Below, one piece after another: positions 10,499 to 24,330 of a DNA stretch of 64,000 bases (the stretch's first letter is position 1; every line of letters begins with the position of its first letter). Both the position numbers and the translations under genes were made by a program. Below the pieces are notes generated by a model that had not been told where the DNA came from, searched no databases, and saw nothing but the letters and a program-made list of their open reading frames with translations. The stretch covers positions 12,938,501 through 13,002,500 of the forward strand of contig NC_092671.1 in assembly GCF_964355755.1 (NCBI RefSeq). The letters run 5' to 3'. The DNA is from Antedon mediterranea (Eukaryota > Echinodermata > Crinoidea > Comatulida > Antedonidae).

Positions 10499-13400
10499 AA
10501 TTAAATCAAAACTTAAGATAAGGCTGATAATCTGGAATGGGTTTAGATGAAGTTGAATGGTACCATTGTTGATATCCATTGTTTCCGTGGGTTTTAATTC
10601 CTCCAAAATATTGCATCTGCAATAAATAGTACATGCATATAAAGTAAGGTAAGTTCATAATTGTACTTCTATTCTAATTCCTGGAAACGTTTGCTAATTT
10701 GTTCCTAGAAAATGTTTTGATTAATTCCTTAATTGTTCTTGCAGTCAAATTTGCATATAAGATAAGATGATATTTATTGGTCCATCATAAAAGGAAATTG
10801 ATTTTGGCATACATACATATAAATACAAATAGGTTGATGGCCTATATACAAATAAAGTCTCCCTGTGAGGAGAGTTGAACATTGACAAAAAAAAATTATA
10901 ATGTATTAGGCAGCTTGGTTAAAAAAGCAATTTAATTACTAACACAATTAAAGAGTCCTTAAAAATGAATTTGTTTACATACTTCATCCATACTTGAGAT
11001 CTGAATATACTCTGAATCAATTTACCTGATAGCATGCTGGAATGGTAAACTGGTTATTAAAAATCCGGTTGAGTGGCCACCATAAGCTTCGTATAACCGA
11101 ACAACCAATGCATCATCTCGATCTTCAGCCTGTATGTAACATACAATAAACATAAAATAATTTTAAATAAATTGTTTGCCCCGCCTTACCTTTTATATTG
11201 ATAATTAGAATTTGAAAAAGCATTATCTGGAAAATGATTTATCAAAATGTTGAGGCTCTAACAGCTGTTTAATTAGTGGGCTGGTTACTCTTATTTATAT
11301 ATTAACATTCATTTACAAGACAGTTAGCAAAGAACTTAAACAATGTCTTAATTACCTTTTTAATTGTATCCAGAATGATCGCAGGATTGGACACTTTGAA
11401 ATAAGACATAATTTTTGCACCAAGAGTGGGTGATTTGACAGCCATGACTTGAAGAGGGTTGTTGAAATCATAAGCAGCTTGTACTACTCTAGCTTCTTGA
11501 AAGGTTCCTGAAGAAAATAAATCACAATTAATTATAACAAGATCTAATTACTTTTAAATTAAAACAAACAATAATGAATACCATCATTTATAAAATTAAT
11601 GAGATAACTTTACAACCCAACAAAGTGTTCCCCAAAGGAGATTCTGTTATATCCTTACCTGTATGTGGTAGAACCGAGTAGTTGAAATGATGTGTTCCCA
11701 TATCTGCATTTGCATCCGGGCTTTTAGAAGATCTCAATCTGTTAAATTAAAACTTATTCTTGTTATAGAAATTAAAATTAAACTTTAAAGATACAAATTA
11801 TACTAAAGCAAACAATACTTTTGATATTCATATTTAATAGTATAAAAATATACTTACAGAGACATGCTGAGAACATTGTCTTTGGCTGAAAACCCATACT
11901 TGCAATCATTCAACAATGAAACTCCAAACCCAAATTCAGACATATCTGCCCATTTGTGACCAACAACCTATAATATAAAATCACATAAATAACCATGTGC
12001 CAATTTCACTAAGACGGCTGGCCACTATCATCTGCATTTGTTTTATCACTGCCATCACTTGATTTTCCTCTCTGCCTTTCTCCTGCTCATGTAGCCTTCA
12101 ACGATGATGTAATAAATATTACTAATATAAAATTATTAAACTGAAAGGTCAATTAACCAAATTCTGGTACGAAAGTTATTTGTACTCTTTAACACAGAGA
12201 ATCTATTGAATACAGTAATACAATAATGTGCACTATCAATCCTATAAAAAAAATTAGTAATACTGTACAACAAAGCAAAGTAGACACACCTCATATTTTG
12301 CCCAATCCCATGACGTGTTGCCATGAGTCGGCCTCTGCAGATGCCCAAACTGGATCTCATAAGTAGCATTCAATGTGCGAACATCTAACGGAAATTCTAC
12401 TTTAAGTAACTTATGACTTTCATGCCATTCAACCTAAAAAACAGATTTAAAGACAAATTGTATTTTAAGAAACTTACAGTATAATAAACATCGATCATTT
12501 AATAATAATGATAACTACTGATTGGAAGTCTTCCATAGAAATTCCATAGTAAGCTAAAGCTTGGTCTACACTATCAAACTTTATGTGACAAAAACATGTT
12601 ATGCGCCCCTATATGGACATGTCATATCATCACTACGATATTTGGGCATATCGCTACGATATTTGGGCACATCACACTTTTTTGTCATACACTTTGATAG
12701 TGTAGAACAAAAAAAATTATTTAAAAAAAATAAATAAAAAATTACTTGTGTGTTAAACACCAGATTGTGTGCACAAGCATCTAGCACAATGTCTTGCTTA
12801 ATCCAACTCTTTTCACTTATTGCCAGTTTATATGAAACTGCACATCTTAAACCACAATCTTCAGTTATTGAAGTCTGTGCTTTAATATTTGTTATTGGTG
12901 ATCTGAAATAAACAATAATAATAATAATTTGATTTGACTAAGACAACATAGCACAAGAAAGATCTTATTTTCAATTTAGATTATTGTTATATATAATTTC
13001 AAAAAATATGCCCATGCCTCATTCTATTGGTAACTTGCAATCCAGTCCTTACACTGAATGATAGCTACAGGCATGCTTTATGGTATTTTAATACAGCAGG
13101 TTATTACATTGTATTTTTCATTTCCATATCAGTGATTGACTATGTTGGTCTGAATTACCTGGTTTCCATGTGATAATCCATCACATCCCATGCATCCCAA
13201 TATAAAGGAACATCATCAAATAAAACAAACTGGTTGCCATAAAAAGCTTCACTGGCATCTTCCTTAAAAGCATTTCTAAAAAACGGTTTAAACACATAAA
13301 ATAAATAAATAAAAACAATAATTCACATTGGAGAGCAAAAGCAGAGAGGAAAAGGGAGATTTGTCCAGAATGAAGTATTAAATATAATATATATCTGTAT

Positions 13401-16400
13401 TAACTATAAAATAATAAAAACACTGTGAAATTTGTCAATGTACCGGCCAGTTCGCTTGTGTAGTAGTTTACAGACCCTTCCTGTCCTGTCTATGTAAGCA
13501 GTTAACAATCCATTATCCATAATTGCAAATTCGTCTTCAATCTTGACAGTGCAGGGAATTGGTTTGTCTTCAGGACTTTGCAAAATACTGTAACCCATAG
13601 ATGGTACCTCAACTAAGGCTAAAGATTGAATGTATAAAATATTGTAAAGTTCTGTTAAAACAGAAACTTGTAAATTAAGTTATAACTTATTGATAATAAG
13701 AAGTAAAATTTAGTATCCCTTTTATTAACCACTCTATCTAATAAAGAAGAATAACCATGTTTTAAGACCTAAGATAAAACCTTACCAAGTGTTTCTCCAC
13801 AGCTATTTAAAGCAGTTTTAATATCTGTCTTCTGTTTCTTGTTCTTTGGTTGAGTTGATTTAAATATATCACCTGATATCGTCACAACTTCTGACCTATC
13901 CCAACAATGTGTGTTGATTAGGAATATTTCATTCTCCCCCTATATTGCAAGAGACAAGATACTAATAACATATATATCCAAAAAATTGACCAGAGTGCCG
14001 TAAATACATCAAATGATAAATCTTAAAATTACGCACATTAAAACTTAAGATAAAAATTACAAGCATTTTAAAATTTATGATAAAAATGATAAAGATTAAA
14101 ATTTAACATCATTATTGATCCTAGGACCCAAAAAACACCAGTCAGTGGAATGATCAGTCTTGTTGCATCGGTGAAGACTTCAAGCCACTACGGCGGGAGT
14201 CATGCTTATCATTATTATTATTATTCTTAAGATACTCAGGAGCGGATCATAGCAATTTCACTAATAGGGAGCTTTTGATTTGAGAGAACCTACAGTACCT
14301 AGGTCAGTTTTATCGATTGTGTGTGTCGGGCGTCTTCTGGACCTAGAAACTTTCAAAACTGAGTTAGAAAACATGTCACAATATCCCTGTATGCGCACAG
14401 TGTATTAACATAACATACTTTGGTCATTGGAAATCAAAGGCTCTCTATTGATAGATTTAAAAAGACAAGATACTACGACTGGAATACTTCTGGAAAACAA
14501 CTAGAGATATATATTCAGCATTTATTGCTACTTATCTCAAAACCTACTTCATTATCTTTGTGTTGAGTTATAGCTTTGATTCCTAACTGCAACAGGTTGC
14601 TCCCTTCTGTTTCAATTTCATCATACAATTTCAAGGCATCTTGAACAACCTATTCAAACATATAAAATAATTATTTACTGAAGTGAAGGAAAACAAATAG
14701 GCAAGGAAGAATGAAAACTACGTGGCTAAATAAGAGGATGGAATATATTCTACTAATGGCTGACTACAACTGGGAGACCTAAAGCTAGGAAAGGTATTGC
14801 TGAAAATAATGTAGGTACAGTATTCATTTATTTATTTTAATATTTGTGCAACATGTTGTAATGTAATGTAATTACTTCATATACTAACCAATTCAATGCA
14901 GCTACCTGGTAAAACATCATGGAACTGATTTATTAACAGTTTCTTCCACATAGTATCAAGTTGCATGCTGGGATATTTGATGTCATTCACAGCAACCAAC
15001 ATTGAATATATAAATTCAATGTTGTGCATCATGAATTCTAGTCTTCTGTTTTTCCTTTTTAACTACAAAAAAATTTGAGATTTTGAGTACAATATGACAA
15101 ATTTCATCAAAAAGATTAGATAATGATAGTAAAGCATTTAGCCAAAATAATATGACAAGCATACCATTGCTTGTGTGGTAAATGTCCCTTGGTGTAATTC
15201 CAGATAAAGCTCTCCAATCCAGCGACAAAGATTGCTAGATTCTTTTTCAATGACATCAAAAAACTGATCAGGAGTAGACTGTGATATTCTAATAAAAAGT
15301 ATAGGTAACGATAATTATCATAATTTTTGGAGATGGTGGTATGTTAGGGCGTGGCCTTATGAGGTTGTGGTTGGTGGATTAGTCCATTATTGAAAAGCTC
15401 TCTGCCAAAAGGAAACAGGCAATTTTTGGTTTATCCAGATAAGCTAAGCATGAAAAGTCCTTGTAAACAGTAGTAGTTTAAGTTTGCAAATAGAAGTACA
15501 CAAAAATAAATCCCAAGAAAACTTACTTTGGAATTCTATCCACATCCTTCAGTCGGTCTAGTCTTTCTAACATATCTTCTCTAAAAATGATAATTTAATA
15601 GATAAACACATACTGTACATACACTACAAACAAGTATCCATATACAATTTATAAAAATAGAAATCATACATACGTTGGTCCTCCTCCTCCATCTCCAAAA
15701 CCAAAAAGCAAAACTGTGTTCCTAGTTCGTCCCTTGTCTTTTAGCTTACCAACACTATTAAGTACCTGAAAAAAAAAGAATTTTATGTTAGTCCTTTTGT
15801 TAATGTAGTTTGTGACCAGGTTTTTGGACCAAGAAGAATGTCCAGGTTTTCAAGTCTGCAATGGTGAAATATGGCCAATGGAATGTATTACTTTATAATG
15901 CTAATTAAACCCTCTAAAACTACATCCCATTAATTTCATAGCACCACATGTATATTCATATTAAAGTCAATTTAATCTTCATCTTCTTCAATAATGAATA
16001 CAAATTATCACCCCAATTTTAAACGCATTGAATATTACACAAATCAGTGATTATAAAGTAATTTCATGTTTCCAGATTGGATAGATTATCTTGTATGACA
16101 GAGGAACATTAAAACATCTTTGAAAAGGTACTTACATCTGCAGCTGTTGCCGATGTCCCATAAGAATCAGCTGGTGGAAAATGAGTTAAACATTTAGTTC
16201 CATCAATTCCTTGCCACCAAAAAGTATGATGCTATAAAAATGTTAGATTTATAACATTTAATATATTTATGATTTATTACTGTATATACTGCACCTGTAC
16301 TTTATAAACCAATACACTATCATTGTTATATAATTCATGTAAATCAAATAATGAATTTAAAAAATACATTTTGACCGTACATGGGTAATAAATGGGTAGT

Positions 16401-19400
16401 AAAATAATAGAAACAAGCCATTAGGCTTTACAAAAGTTTTTTTTTGTGTTAAATCAATATGCTGATGCTACAATAATCAGTATGCAAAAACTATTCACAA
16501 AGCATCTGATAATACAGTCAATTTAAATATTAAAGTGTCTAACTTATAAGCACATAAATATAGAATACCGGAAATGTATTTATGAGACCCCAGCTAAGCT
16601 TCTGCGTGAGGAATCTTTGAATGCCAGCACTGCTCATTATCTGTGGCAATTGAGCAGAATATCCAAATGTATCAGGAAGCCAGAACTGAAAAGATAAAAC
16701 AATTAAACTTGTATAGATAAGTTATCTTTCCCAGACCATCCTAAAAAAATCAAAGTTTTAACATGTATTCTTTTCAAAACTTTAAAAAATGTACTACAAC
16801 TTAGAAGGAAATTTCCCTAAGTAATTAATAATTTAAATACAAAGATGTTCAATACCTCTTTACACTTTATGCCAAATTCCTTCTGAAAAAAGCGCTGTCC
16901 GTAAATAAACTGCCTCACAAATGCCTCACCACTGGGTAGGTTGCCATCCATCTCTACCCAGGTTCCTCCAACAGGAATAAATCTGCCATCATCAACAAAC
17001 TTTGAAATACGTTGATAGAGTTCTGGATAGGAGTCTTTCACCCATTCGTACTGCTGGGCCTACAGAAAATACCATATTGACTATATCAATGAAAATGTGG
17101 TAACATTGTAGAGGGATCGCGACACCAAAAATGTAGTGGGATAGTTTTTGTTTTAAATAACTATTACATTTAAAACTTGTTACCAATCATGGCCAGCCCA
17201 ATGTTGTCCAAATATGTGATGCTCGCTTAATACATTTATATCATAAGGCAACCAGCAACAAACCTGAGAACAAACAAATTTGTAATCTGGGTAACTGTCC
17301 ATCAATTGAATAGTCGATGCCCAACTTCTGGCACATTTCCGTTTTGTTTCATCATACTGCCACAACCATGCTTTTAAAAAAAAGAAATAAATTGAAAGGA
17401 TGACATTTTTAAAAAAGTTCAAAATTATAAATAAGTTATGCAAAACAATGGTGTATATTATGTACCTGTATCAATATGGGCATGCCCCATAGCATGTACA
17501 GTAAGCTGGGAGTCACCATTATGCTGATTGAAGAATTCTGAAGACAGACTACGTGCTTTACTGTAACCAGTTGATTCATGACTACAAGACAAGTTGACCA
17601 TCTCATTGGCAGTATAAAGAGCTTGGTATTTCCTTGGGGTGTCCTCTGGAAGTTCCTAAAATATCAGGTTCTATTGTTAAATTGGAATTATGCATTGACA
17701 ATTGTTAATAAAACAGAATTTTGTCTGGTGATTTAACATAGGGTTTAAACTAACTTACCAAAAGGAATTGCCAAAAATTATTTTAATAACTTTATACAAA
17801 GCTATTGACAATTGGACCTCTTCAGTTTCTGAAAGAGGATAATGTAGTAGGTACTATTTTGCGGTGCAGTTGGTTGAAAATTCTATTCTTCTGGATATAA
17901 TGTACCATGGAACATGACTAAACTAAGACACTGAATTTTATATTAACATGTTATTATTGAAATATTTTGAGAGTTGATGGTATCATAGACCAAATAAATA
18001 ATGAAATGAAATGAAATTATCTTAATTATACACAAAGTCATTCTCTTTTCAATTCATGAATTTATATGCAACACATAACTACTGTATTAACTTACTTTAG
18101 CAATACATAGAAGGATGTCTAAATCTTGAATTAGATGGTAAACTTGTCGATTAAAAATAGCAATTTGACATGTAGATAAAGTAAACATCTTGTCAGGTTT
18201 TGGTGGCCCTATAAAATGGTCTCCTGCACCAGACATTGAATTGCATGCCATTTCGATGTGAAATGTATGACTACAATAAAAGAACATCTCAAATATTCAT
18301 TAACTTAATATAAAGCCTGTTATTTTAATCTTTATTTAGTGGAGTTGTAGCTTGGTGGTTAGCTGCTTGACTACCGATTGCAAGGTGCTGGGTTCAAATC
18401 ACCCAAAGACTTTGTGTAGAAGAACATGTTTGCAATCTCTGAGGACAGTTAATGAACTCACTTTCTAGTATATCTATTATTGGCAATCTGTCTAAAATAA
18501 GAATATTTAATAATAGAATATTATAATAAATATACTGAGTTACCTTAATTGGTCCTCCCTGAGTTGTTTTGATATTATAAAATCATTTCTATCATTGTTA
18601 AAGCCTTTTAGAGCAACACCATTTTTCCAAATCTGTACAACATACAATATAGGTATTGTGAAGTGTTATTACCCAACTGAAAAATATCATCTAGTGGCTA
18701 AAGTGACTTTTTTTTAGAATAATGATTTGGTAAAATAAAACAATTATTATTACTTTCACTCCAAGAGATTTAATTTAATGTACACATATTACCAGTTTGT
18801 GGTCCATGGGCTTTTGTATTTTTATTGTATTGTTTTATAATATGTTATGAGCATTGTATCTGTACATGTACAATTACGAAATAAAGAAAAATGAATTAAA
18901 TGATTATTACTTTTTTCCGTCAATGCTACTTTGCAAATATATAAGGACTGTGAGTTGTTGAAAAATGTTACCCTCAGTAATGTTTGTGCCACACCAAAAT
19001 TAGATTATTAAGCCCTCCAGCAAAAATCTATACGTACCATAGCTTCTGAATTTGAATTCCAAACCAGGTGAACTTCTTTTCCTATCCATTCTGTAGGAAT
19101 ATTTATACAAATTAAAAACCAATGTGTTGCCCATCTACAGAAATAAAAATGATATATACTATTATTATTGTGGTACTGAAGATATAGAAAACAATAGACA
19201 TATTTTAATTAACATATCAGATACTTACGTTGGTCCAAATGACTGTCCTATTGTTGCTCTCTTGTATTCGAGACCAATAGCTGTTTCATATGAGATTCGT
19301 CCAGTCTGTCCAGAAGTGCTTATGTCATCCACTGATTGCCTTTCTCCATATAACCTTTTTAAAAAAAATTCTAAAACATGATCACAAATTTTACAGGCAT

Positions 19401-19605
19401 AATTATTCATTGTGGAAGCCACAAAATACTTTCCAGAAAATAAATGGTATTACAAATATCAACAAATAAATATTGCATTGATATATTTATATGCTACGTA
19501 CCGACCATATAAATTGACATCTGTAAAATAAGTATTTGATATAAATTTCTCAATCCGTTCAAATGTAGTTCGCCAATTCTTGTTTGTAACTGGTAATGAA
19601 TCCAT
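10496..19605 (-). CDS. MAN2C1: Cytosolic alpha-mannosidase, GH38 family (MAN2C1)
   Basis: Hydrolyses alpha-mannose residues from free oligosaccharides in the cytosol. 25 exons: 19605-19502, 19354-19229, 19134-19038, 18632-18544, 18270-18096, 17655-17466, 17370-17264, 17059-16856, 16685-16569, 16231-16136, 15765-15674, 15580-15527, 15288-15165, 15062-14889, 14649-14548, 13939-13786, 13618-13444, 13275-13159, 12902-12746, 12433-12290, 11967-11858, 11738-11659, 11507-11356, 11129-11026, 10616-10496. Total 3165 nt, 1054 aa (human 1040). All junctions are GT/AG and keep frame. No signal peptide is seen, as expected. Metal site and catalysis: GHAHIDTAWLW (His257, Asp259), nucleophile Asp369 in [10 protein letters not shown], His573 in NQFHDV. 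Other family blocks: [59 protein letters not shown]. The start [21 protein letters not shown] aligns with the human N-terminus. It appears intact. Confidence 0.97.
18341..18480 (+). repeat. tRNA-derived SINE (short) in a MAN2C1 intron
   Basis: A box-A-like TAGCTTGGTGGTTAGCTG is followed about 35 bases later by a box-B-like GGGTTCAAATC. This is the spacing of a tRNA-derived RNA polymerase III promoter, but the acceptor stem does not fold, so it is a retroposon rather than a tRNA gene. An AT-rich tail follows. It lies in the intron between coding exons 4 and 5 of MAN2C1, antisense to that gene. Confidence 0.6.
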
Positions 19606-21149
19606 TGTCAAAATAAATAAGAAATATTTCTTACTAAAAACGCTGCTCGTTGACGTAACAGTTTTAAAGATATATTGTCCCCCTGAAAAATATTTTTTGT
19701 TATTTTATTGTCACATAATAGTTATTCTGTTGCCTTATTTAAAAAATTGCTCAAAACTCATTTTTTCGACCACTAACATGCCCAGCGCCTTTGATTTTGT
19801 ACCTCGGTCTTTGAATTGACGCTTTATAAATATTGATATAATAATAATAATAATGATAATTATTTACCTGAAATAAAATGTAATTTAAAGCAAAAAAATC
19901 TTAAATTGTCTGTCAGACAATGGTTTTTGGGTTATAATTAAACGTTTCTTTTCTGTTAAATTTATACAGGAAATTATTTTTTTGTTACAGAAGTGAATAA
20001 CTTTTTGTATTTGATACTTTCATACTTTGATATGTCATAATTGTGCAAAATAAAAACTACTGAATCTGTAAAAGATGATGTCTAAATAATATTACTTTAT
20101 TATACTAAACAGACTCAATTTCTGTCACTTTAGTTTATTTTATTGCTAATGTCAAGTCTGTGGGTCACTTCATCAAGCCTAGCTGATGCTTGAAGTGTCA
20201 ACAAATTATGTCCTATTACAACCAAAAACTAGATTGACAGTCAATGGGACTCATTGTAAATACCAGAAATAATGTTTTGATTATTAGACAGTGAATTATT
20301 ATAATACTGGCCAATGTTGACAGACTCTCTTTTTCCAGCCGTGCTTTGGGGTTTGTAATTTTAGCATGACCCGTGATAGTTTACAAAGTACCAAAAACGT
20401 CGGCCTCTAGAACTATAACTGCTGCTTGCTTTAGCTTCTGAATGAGTAGTCCTCTTGGGACGTACCTGGCTAAAGCAGCACCTTGAAAAAAATGCGACTA
20501 AAAAAAAATTGCAAAAAGATAGTTGTCTACTCCTTGCTCACTTAATGATTCACAATGTGCAAAATATAGATATATAAAAGACACACTTAGACTATGAGTA
20601 CGGTATTCTGTTGGTCGGTGTCAAGAAGTAGAATGACATTCTGACATCTGATTGATTGTGGAGTGAAATATTAATATTAAGTTTTTAGCTTTTCAGAATT
20701 GTATCTTTCATTTGTTTGTATGTAAAGAAATTTAAACTATCTATTAGGCCCCTACCTAGTAATTGTATCTTGGAACCTGTATAACATATTAAAAATTGTG
20801 TGGAAGTACAACTATAATTATTAATTAAGTACATCCCCATCTCCACCCCAAATCCCCCCCCCCCCTCCCCTTGCTGGCTAATAATATTAATAATATTAAT
20901 AATAAAGTTAGTGTGTGAAGCGAAGCCGCCTATAAAATGTAAATCTCCTCATACAAATAAAACTATTTAATAAAACTATTAAGGCGGCCACTATTAACTA
21001 GGGCTGATAGGCTCTAATATACATGTAGGCTAGTGCATATACAATGAAATGCGAAAATAAACAACACCGATAAACAACAAGGTGCTAACCAACAAGTAAC
21101 CAACACTAACCCCAGCTCCGGATCCTCTCTCCACTGAGCTATATTTCCT
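19606..21149. other. MAN2C1 upstream region
   Basis: No further exon is recognised. The interval holds the presumed MAN2C1 promoter and 5' UTR at its left, a small imperfect hairpin at about 20165-20200 (CACTTCATCAAGC with GCTTGAAGTG), a C tract at about 20856 and an (AAT)n run near 20880. Confidence 0.45.
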
Positions 21150-21514
21150 ATACCATCCTGGCTAGTTGAGAATTCTCAACTATTTTATGTTTTTTACTAC
21201 CTTTCTGGAAAATGATATAATCCAAATTGTATTAATACTACAAGTAGTAAACATTTAGAAACACTAGCATACCTTCACTAATTTTAGTTGTTTGTAGTTT
21301 AAGACAATCTTAGTGATATTTAAATGAAAACAATACGATAAAAACTATTGTGTCTGTATTTTACAAGACTATGACTTCCGTATAACGTGCATTGTGGGTA
21401 CTTCAATTTTTATAGAAAAGCTAGGGAATCCTAATTTAGTAGGCAGCATATGGGGGCGGGGCAACCAAACTTGCTTATCAAATCAAAGTACAGTAAAGCA
21501 AAGGATAGAATTAA

Positions 21515-22650
21515 TGTACGATCCAGTTTACCACTGTTCTCAACTATAGTCATTTTAGTATACTTGAGCACAGTGATAAAGAATAGGATAAACTTAACAA
21601 TATACAACAAATAACATTAATGTACGATCCCGTTTAACACTGTTCTCAACTATAGTCATTTTGGTATACTTGAGAACAGTGATAAAGAATAGGATAAACT
21701 TAACATTATACAACAAATAACATTAATGTACGATCCCGTTTAAAACTGTTCTCAACTATAGTCATTTTGGTATACTTGAGCACAGTGATAAAGAATAGGA
21801 TAAACTTAACAATATACAACAAATAACATTAATGTACGATCCCGTTTAACACTGTTCTCAACTATAGTCATTTTGGTATACTTGAGAACAGTGATAAAGA
21901 ATAGGATAAACTTAACATTATACAACAAATAACATTAATGTACGATCCCGTTTAAAACTGTTCTCAACTATAGTCATTTTGGTATACTTGAGCACAGTGA
22001 TAAAGAATAGGATAAACTTAATAATATACAACAAATAGCATTAATGTACGATCCCGTTTAACACTGTTCTCAACTATAGTCATTTTGGTATACTTGAGCA
22101 CAGTGATAAAGAATAGGATAAACTTAATAATATACAACAAATAACATTAATGTAGGCCTATGATCCCGTTTAACACTGTTCTCAACTATAGTCATTTTGG
22201 TATACTTGAGCACAGTGATAAAGAATAGGATAAACTTAATAATATACAACAAATAACATTAATGTACGATCCAGTTTAACACTGTTCTCAACTATAGTCA
22301 TTTTGGTATACTTGAGCACAGTGATAAAGAATAGGATAAACTTAATAATATACAACAAATAACATTAATGTATGATCCCGTTTAACACTGTTCTCGACTA
22401 TAGTCATTTTGGTATACTTGAGCACAGTGATAAAGAATAGGATAAACTTAACAATATACAACAAATAACATTAATGTACGATCCCGTTTAACACTGTTCT
22501 CGACTATAGTCATTTTGGTATACTTGAGCACAGTGATAAAGAATAGGATAAACTTCGAATAAACAGCAAATAACATTAATGTACGATGCCGTTTAATACT
22601 GTTTTAAACTATAGTCATTTGAGTATAATTAATCACAGATAAAGAATAAG
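21515..22650 (+). repeat. 106-bp satellite array, left arm (about 11 copies)
   Basis: Units start at TGTACGAT-type words at 21515, 21621, 21727, 21833, 21939, 22045, 22151, 22263, 22369, 22475 and 22580: period 106, one unit longer by 6 bases because of a GGCCTA insertion at about 22155. Each unit contains CACTGTTCTCAA and TTGAGCACAGTG as inverted arms around a 20-base loop with TATAGTCATTTTGGTATA. The last unit (from 22580) is the most diverged. Confidence 0.95.
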
Positions 22651-22739
22651 ATCAACTTTAATACTATTTATTAAATAAAAAAAACTAATTCTATATTAAC
22701 ACATATTATTTACATATACTTTCACTGCTGATTTCTAGT

Positions 22740-22930
22740 ATAAACAGGCCATAGGCCTATACATGGCTGCAGTCGCGTGCTCAAATTTGAGTTGGTGTTT
22801 ACCGACCGACCGACATAGTGAGCTGTAGAGTCGCGTTTGCACGCTACTAAAAAGTTCACAAAAACCGTAGGACGGGCACAGGGGAGTTTGTTCGAAACTC
22901 CAACTCCTCCCCTGGCTATGCGTTTAGATT
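22740..22930. repeat. GC-richer dispersed-repeat-like segment in the foldback centre
   Basis: A segment of higher GC than its surroundings contains GTTTACCGACCGACCGACAT, AGTGAGCTGTAGAGTCGCG and a short hairpin in which GGGGAGTTTGTTCGAAACTCC closes on itself around TTCGAA. It is not tandem with the neighbouring arrays. It looks like a separate inserted or captured repeat; its class is unknown. Confidence 0.4.
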
Positions 22931-23049
22931 TGTCATGCCTCCTTTACAAACCAAGATTATTAGAATACTATTAGGAGGATCAAACACAATTCTTGTTTCC
23001 AGATTTCATTGACATTACAGGTATGAAGTCTATCAATATACAGTAGCGC

Positions 23050-24330
23050 TTAATACAATACTTGTTGAGGCCATATCCATCTATACATTTTAGTGTTATT
23101 CCACTTTAAAAAAGTCGATTTATATCAATACGATATAACAATAGAATTTATTGCAACTTGTCCATGTCGTATTCATCTACAAATAAAGTGTCTATTACCG
23201 TACTTTTAAAAATCTATTTATATCAATACCTATCAACGTATGTACGTGTGCATATTATATATACAAAAATATATACATCAACATAAATGTCATATCATTT
23301 ACAGTCATTAGTGTTATTTCACTTTTAATATTAGTAAATCCAAAGGCAAAATACTGAAATAATAACAATGCTGTGGTCTCAATGGAGATACAAAAAAAGA
23401 AGCGAAAAGCTAAATCAAAACGATAAAGTTAGAAAAGTTAGCAGAGTTTTCGGGCAACACTAGCCCTTCATCATTGCAAGTGAGGGTACTTGTACAAGAT
23501 AGTGTTATTTAACGTTTAGTCGATTTATATCAATACACTCATCAACATAATATGTACGTGCAATTCACGTCTACAATCAATAGTGTTAATTCCACTTTTA
23601 AAAGTCGATTTATATCAATATACTCATCAACATATGTACGTGTCCACGTCATATTCATCTATAAAATATTAGTGTTATTTCACTTTTAAAAGTCGATTTA
23701 TCAATATACTCATCAATAAATATACTTGTCCACGTCATATTCATCTACAATCAATAGTGTTATTTCACTTTTAAAAGTCGATTTATATCAATATACTCAT
23801 CAACATTATGTACCGTACGTGTCCACGTCATGTTCATCTACAAATATTAGTGTTATTTCACTTTTAAAAGTCGATTTATATCAATATACTCATCAACATA
23901 TGTAAATCGTGTCCAAGTCATATTCATCTACAAATATTAGTGTTAATTTGACTTTTAAAAGTCGATTTATATCAATATACTAATCAATATATGTACGTGT
24001 CCACGTCATATTCATTTACAAATCAGTGTTATTTCACTTTTCGAAGTCAATTATATCAATATAGGCCTACTCATCAACATATGTACGTGCAATTCACGTC
24101 ATATTCATATATGATCAATAGTGTACAACTAATAGTGTTATTTCACTTTTCAAAGTCGATTTATATAAATATACTACTCATCAACATAATGTACGTGCAA
24201 TTCACGTCATATTTATCTACAATCATTTGTGTTAATTCCACTTTTAAAAGTCAATTTATATCAATTACTTATGAACATATATGTACGTGTCTGCGTCATT
24301 CATCTACAAATATTATAGTGTTATTATGTT
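23050..24330 (+). repeat. Second tandem repeat (about 80-110 bp) between the satellite arms
   Basis: The phrase TTAGTGTTATTTCACTTTT then AAAGTCGATTTATATCAATA and ACTCATCAACATATGTACGT recurs at least ten times with variable spacing, most regularly from 23540 to 24330. Copies differ by small indels, so this array is older or less homogenised than the flanking 106-bp satellite. The unit is unrelated in sequence to the 106-bp unit. At about 23345-23510 it is interrupted by unrelated sequence including GGGCAACACTAGCCCTTCAT. Confidence 0.8.

Noticed and set aside
17180-17263. Extension of MAN2C1 exon 7 past FVCSQ
   Set aside because: The family sequence continues with AQQ.EWVK, which is found in the next exon at 17059; the extension is intron.
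21095-21146. Possible tRNA gene on the minus strand (TATAGCTCAGTGGAGAG looks like box A)
   Set aside because: There is no acceptable box B at the right distance and no cloverleaf can be drawn; at most a SINE-like relic.
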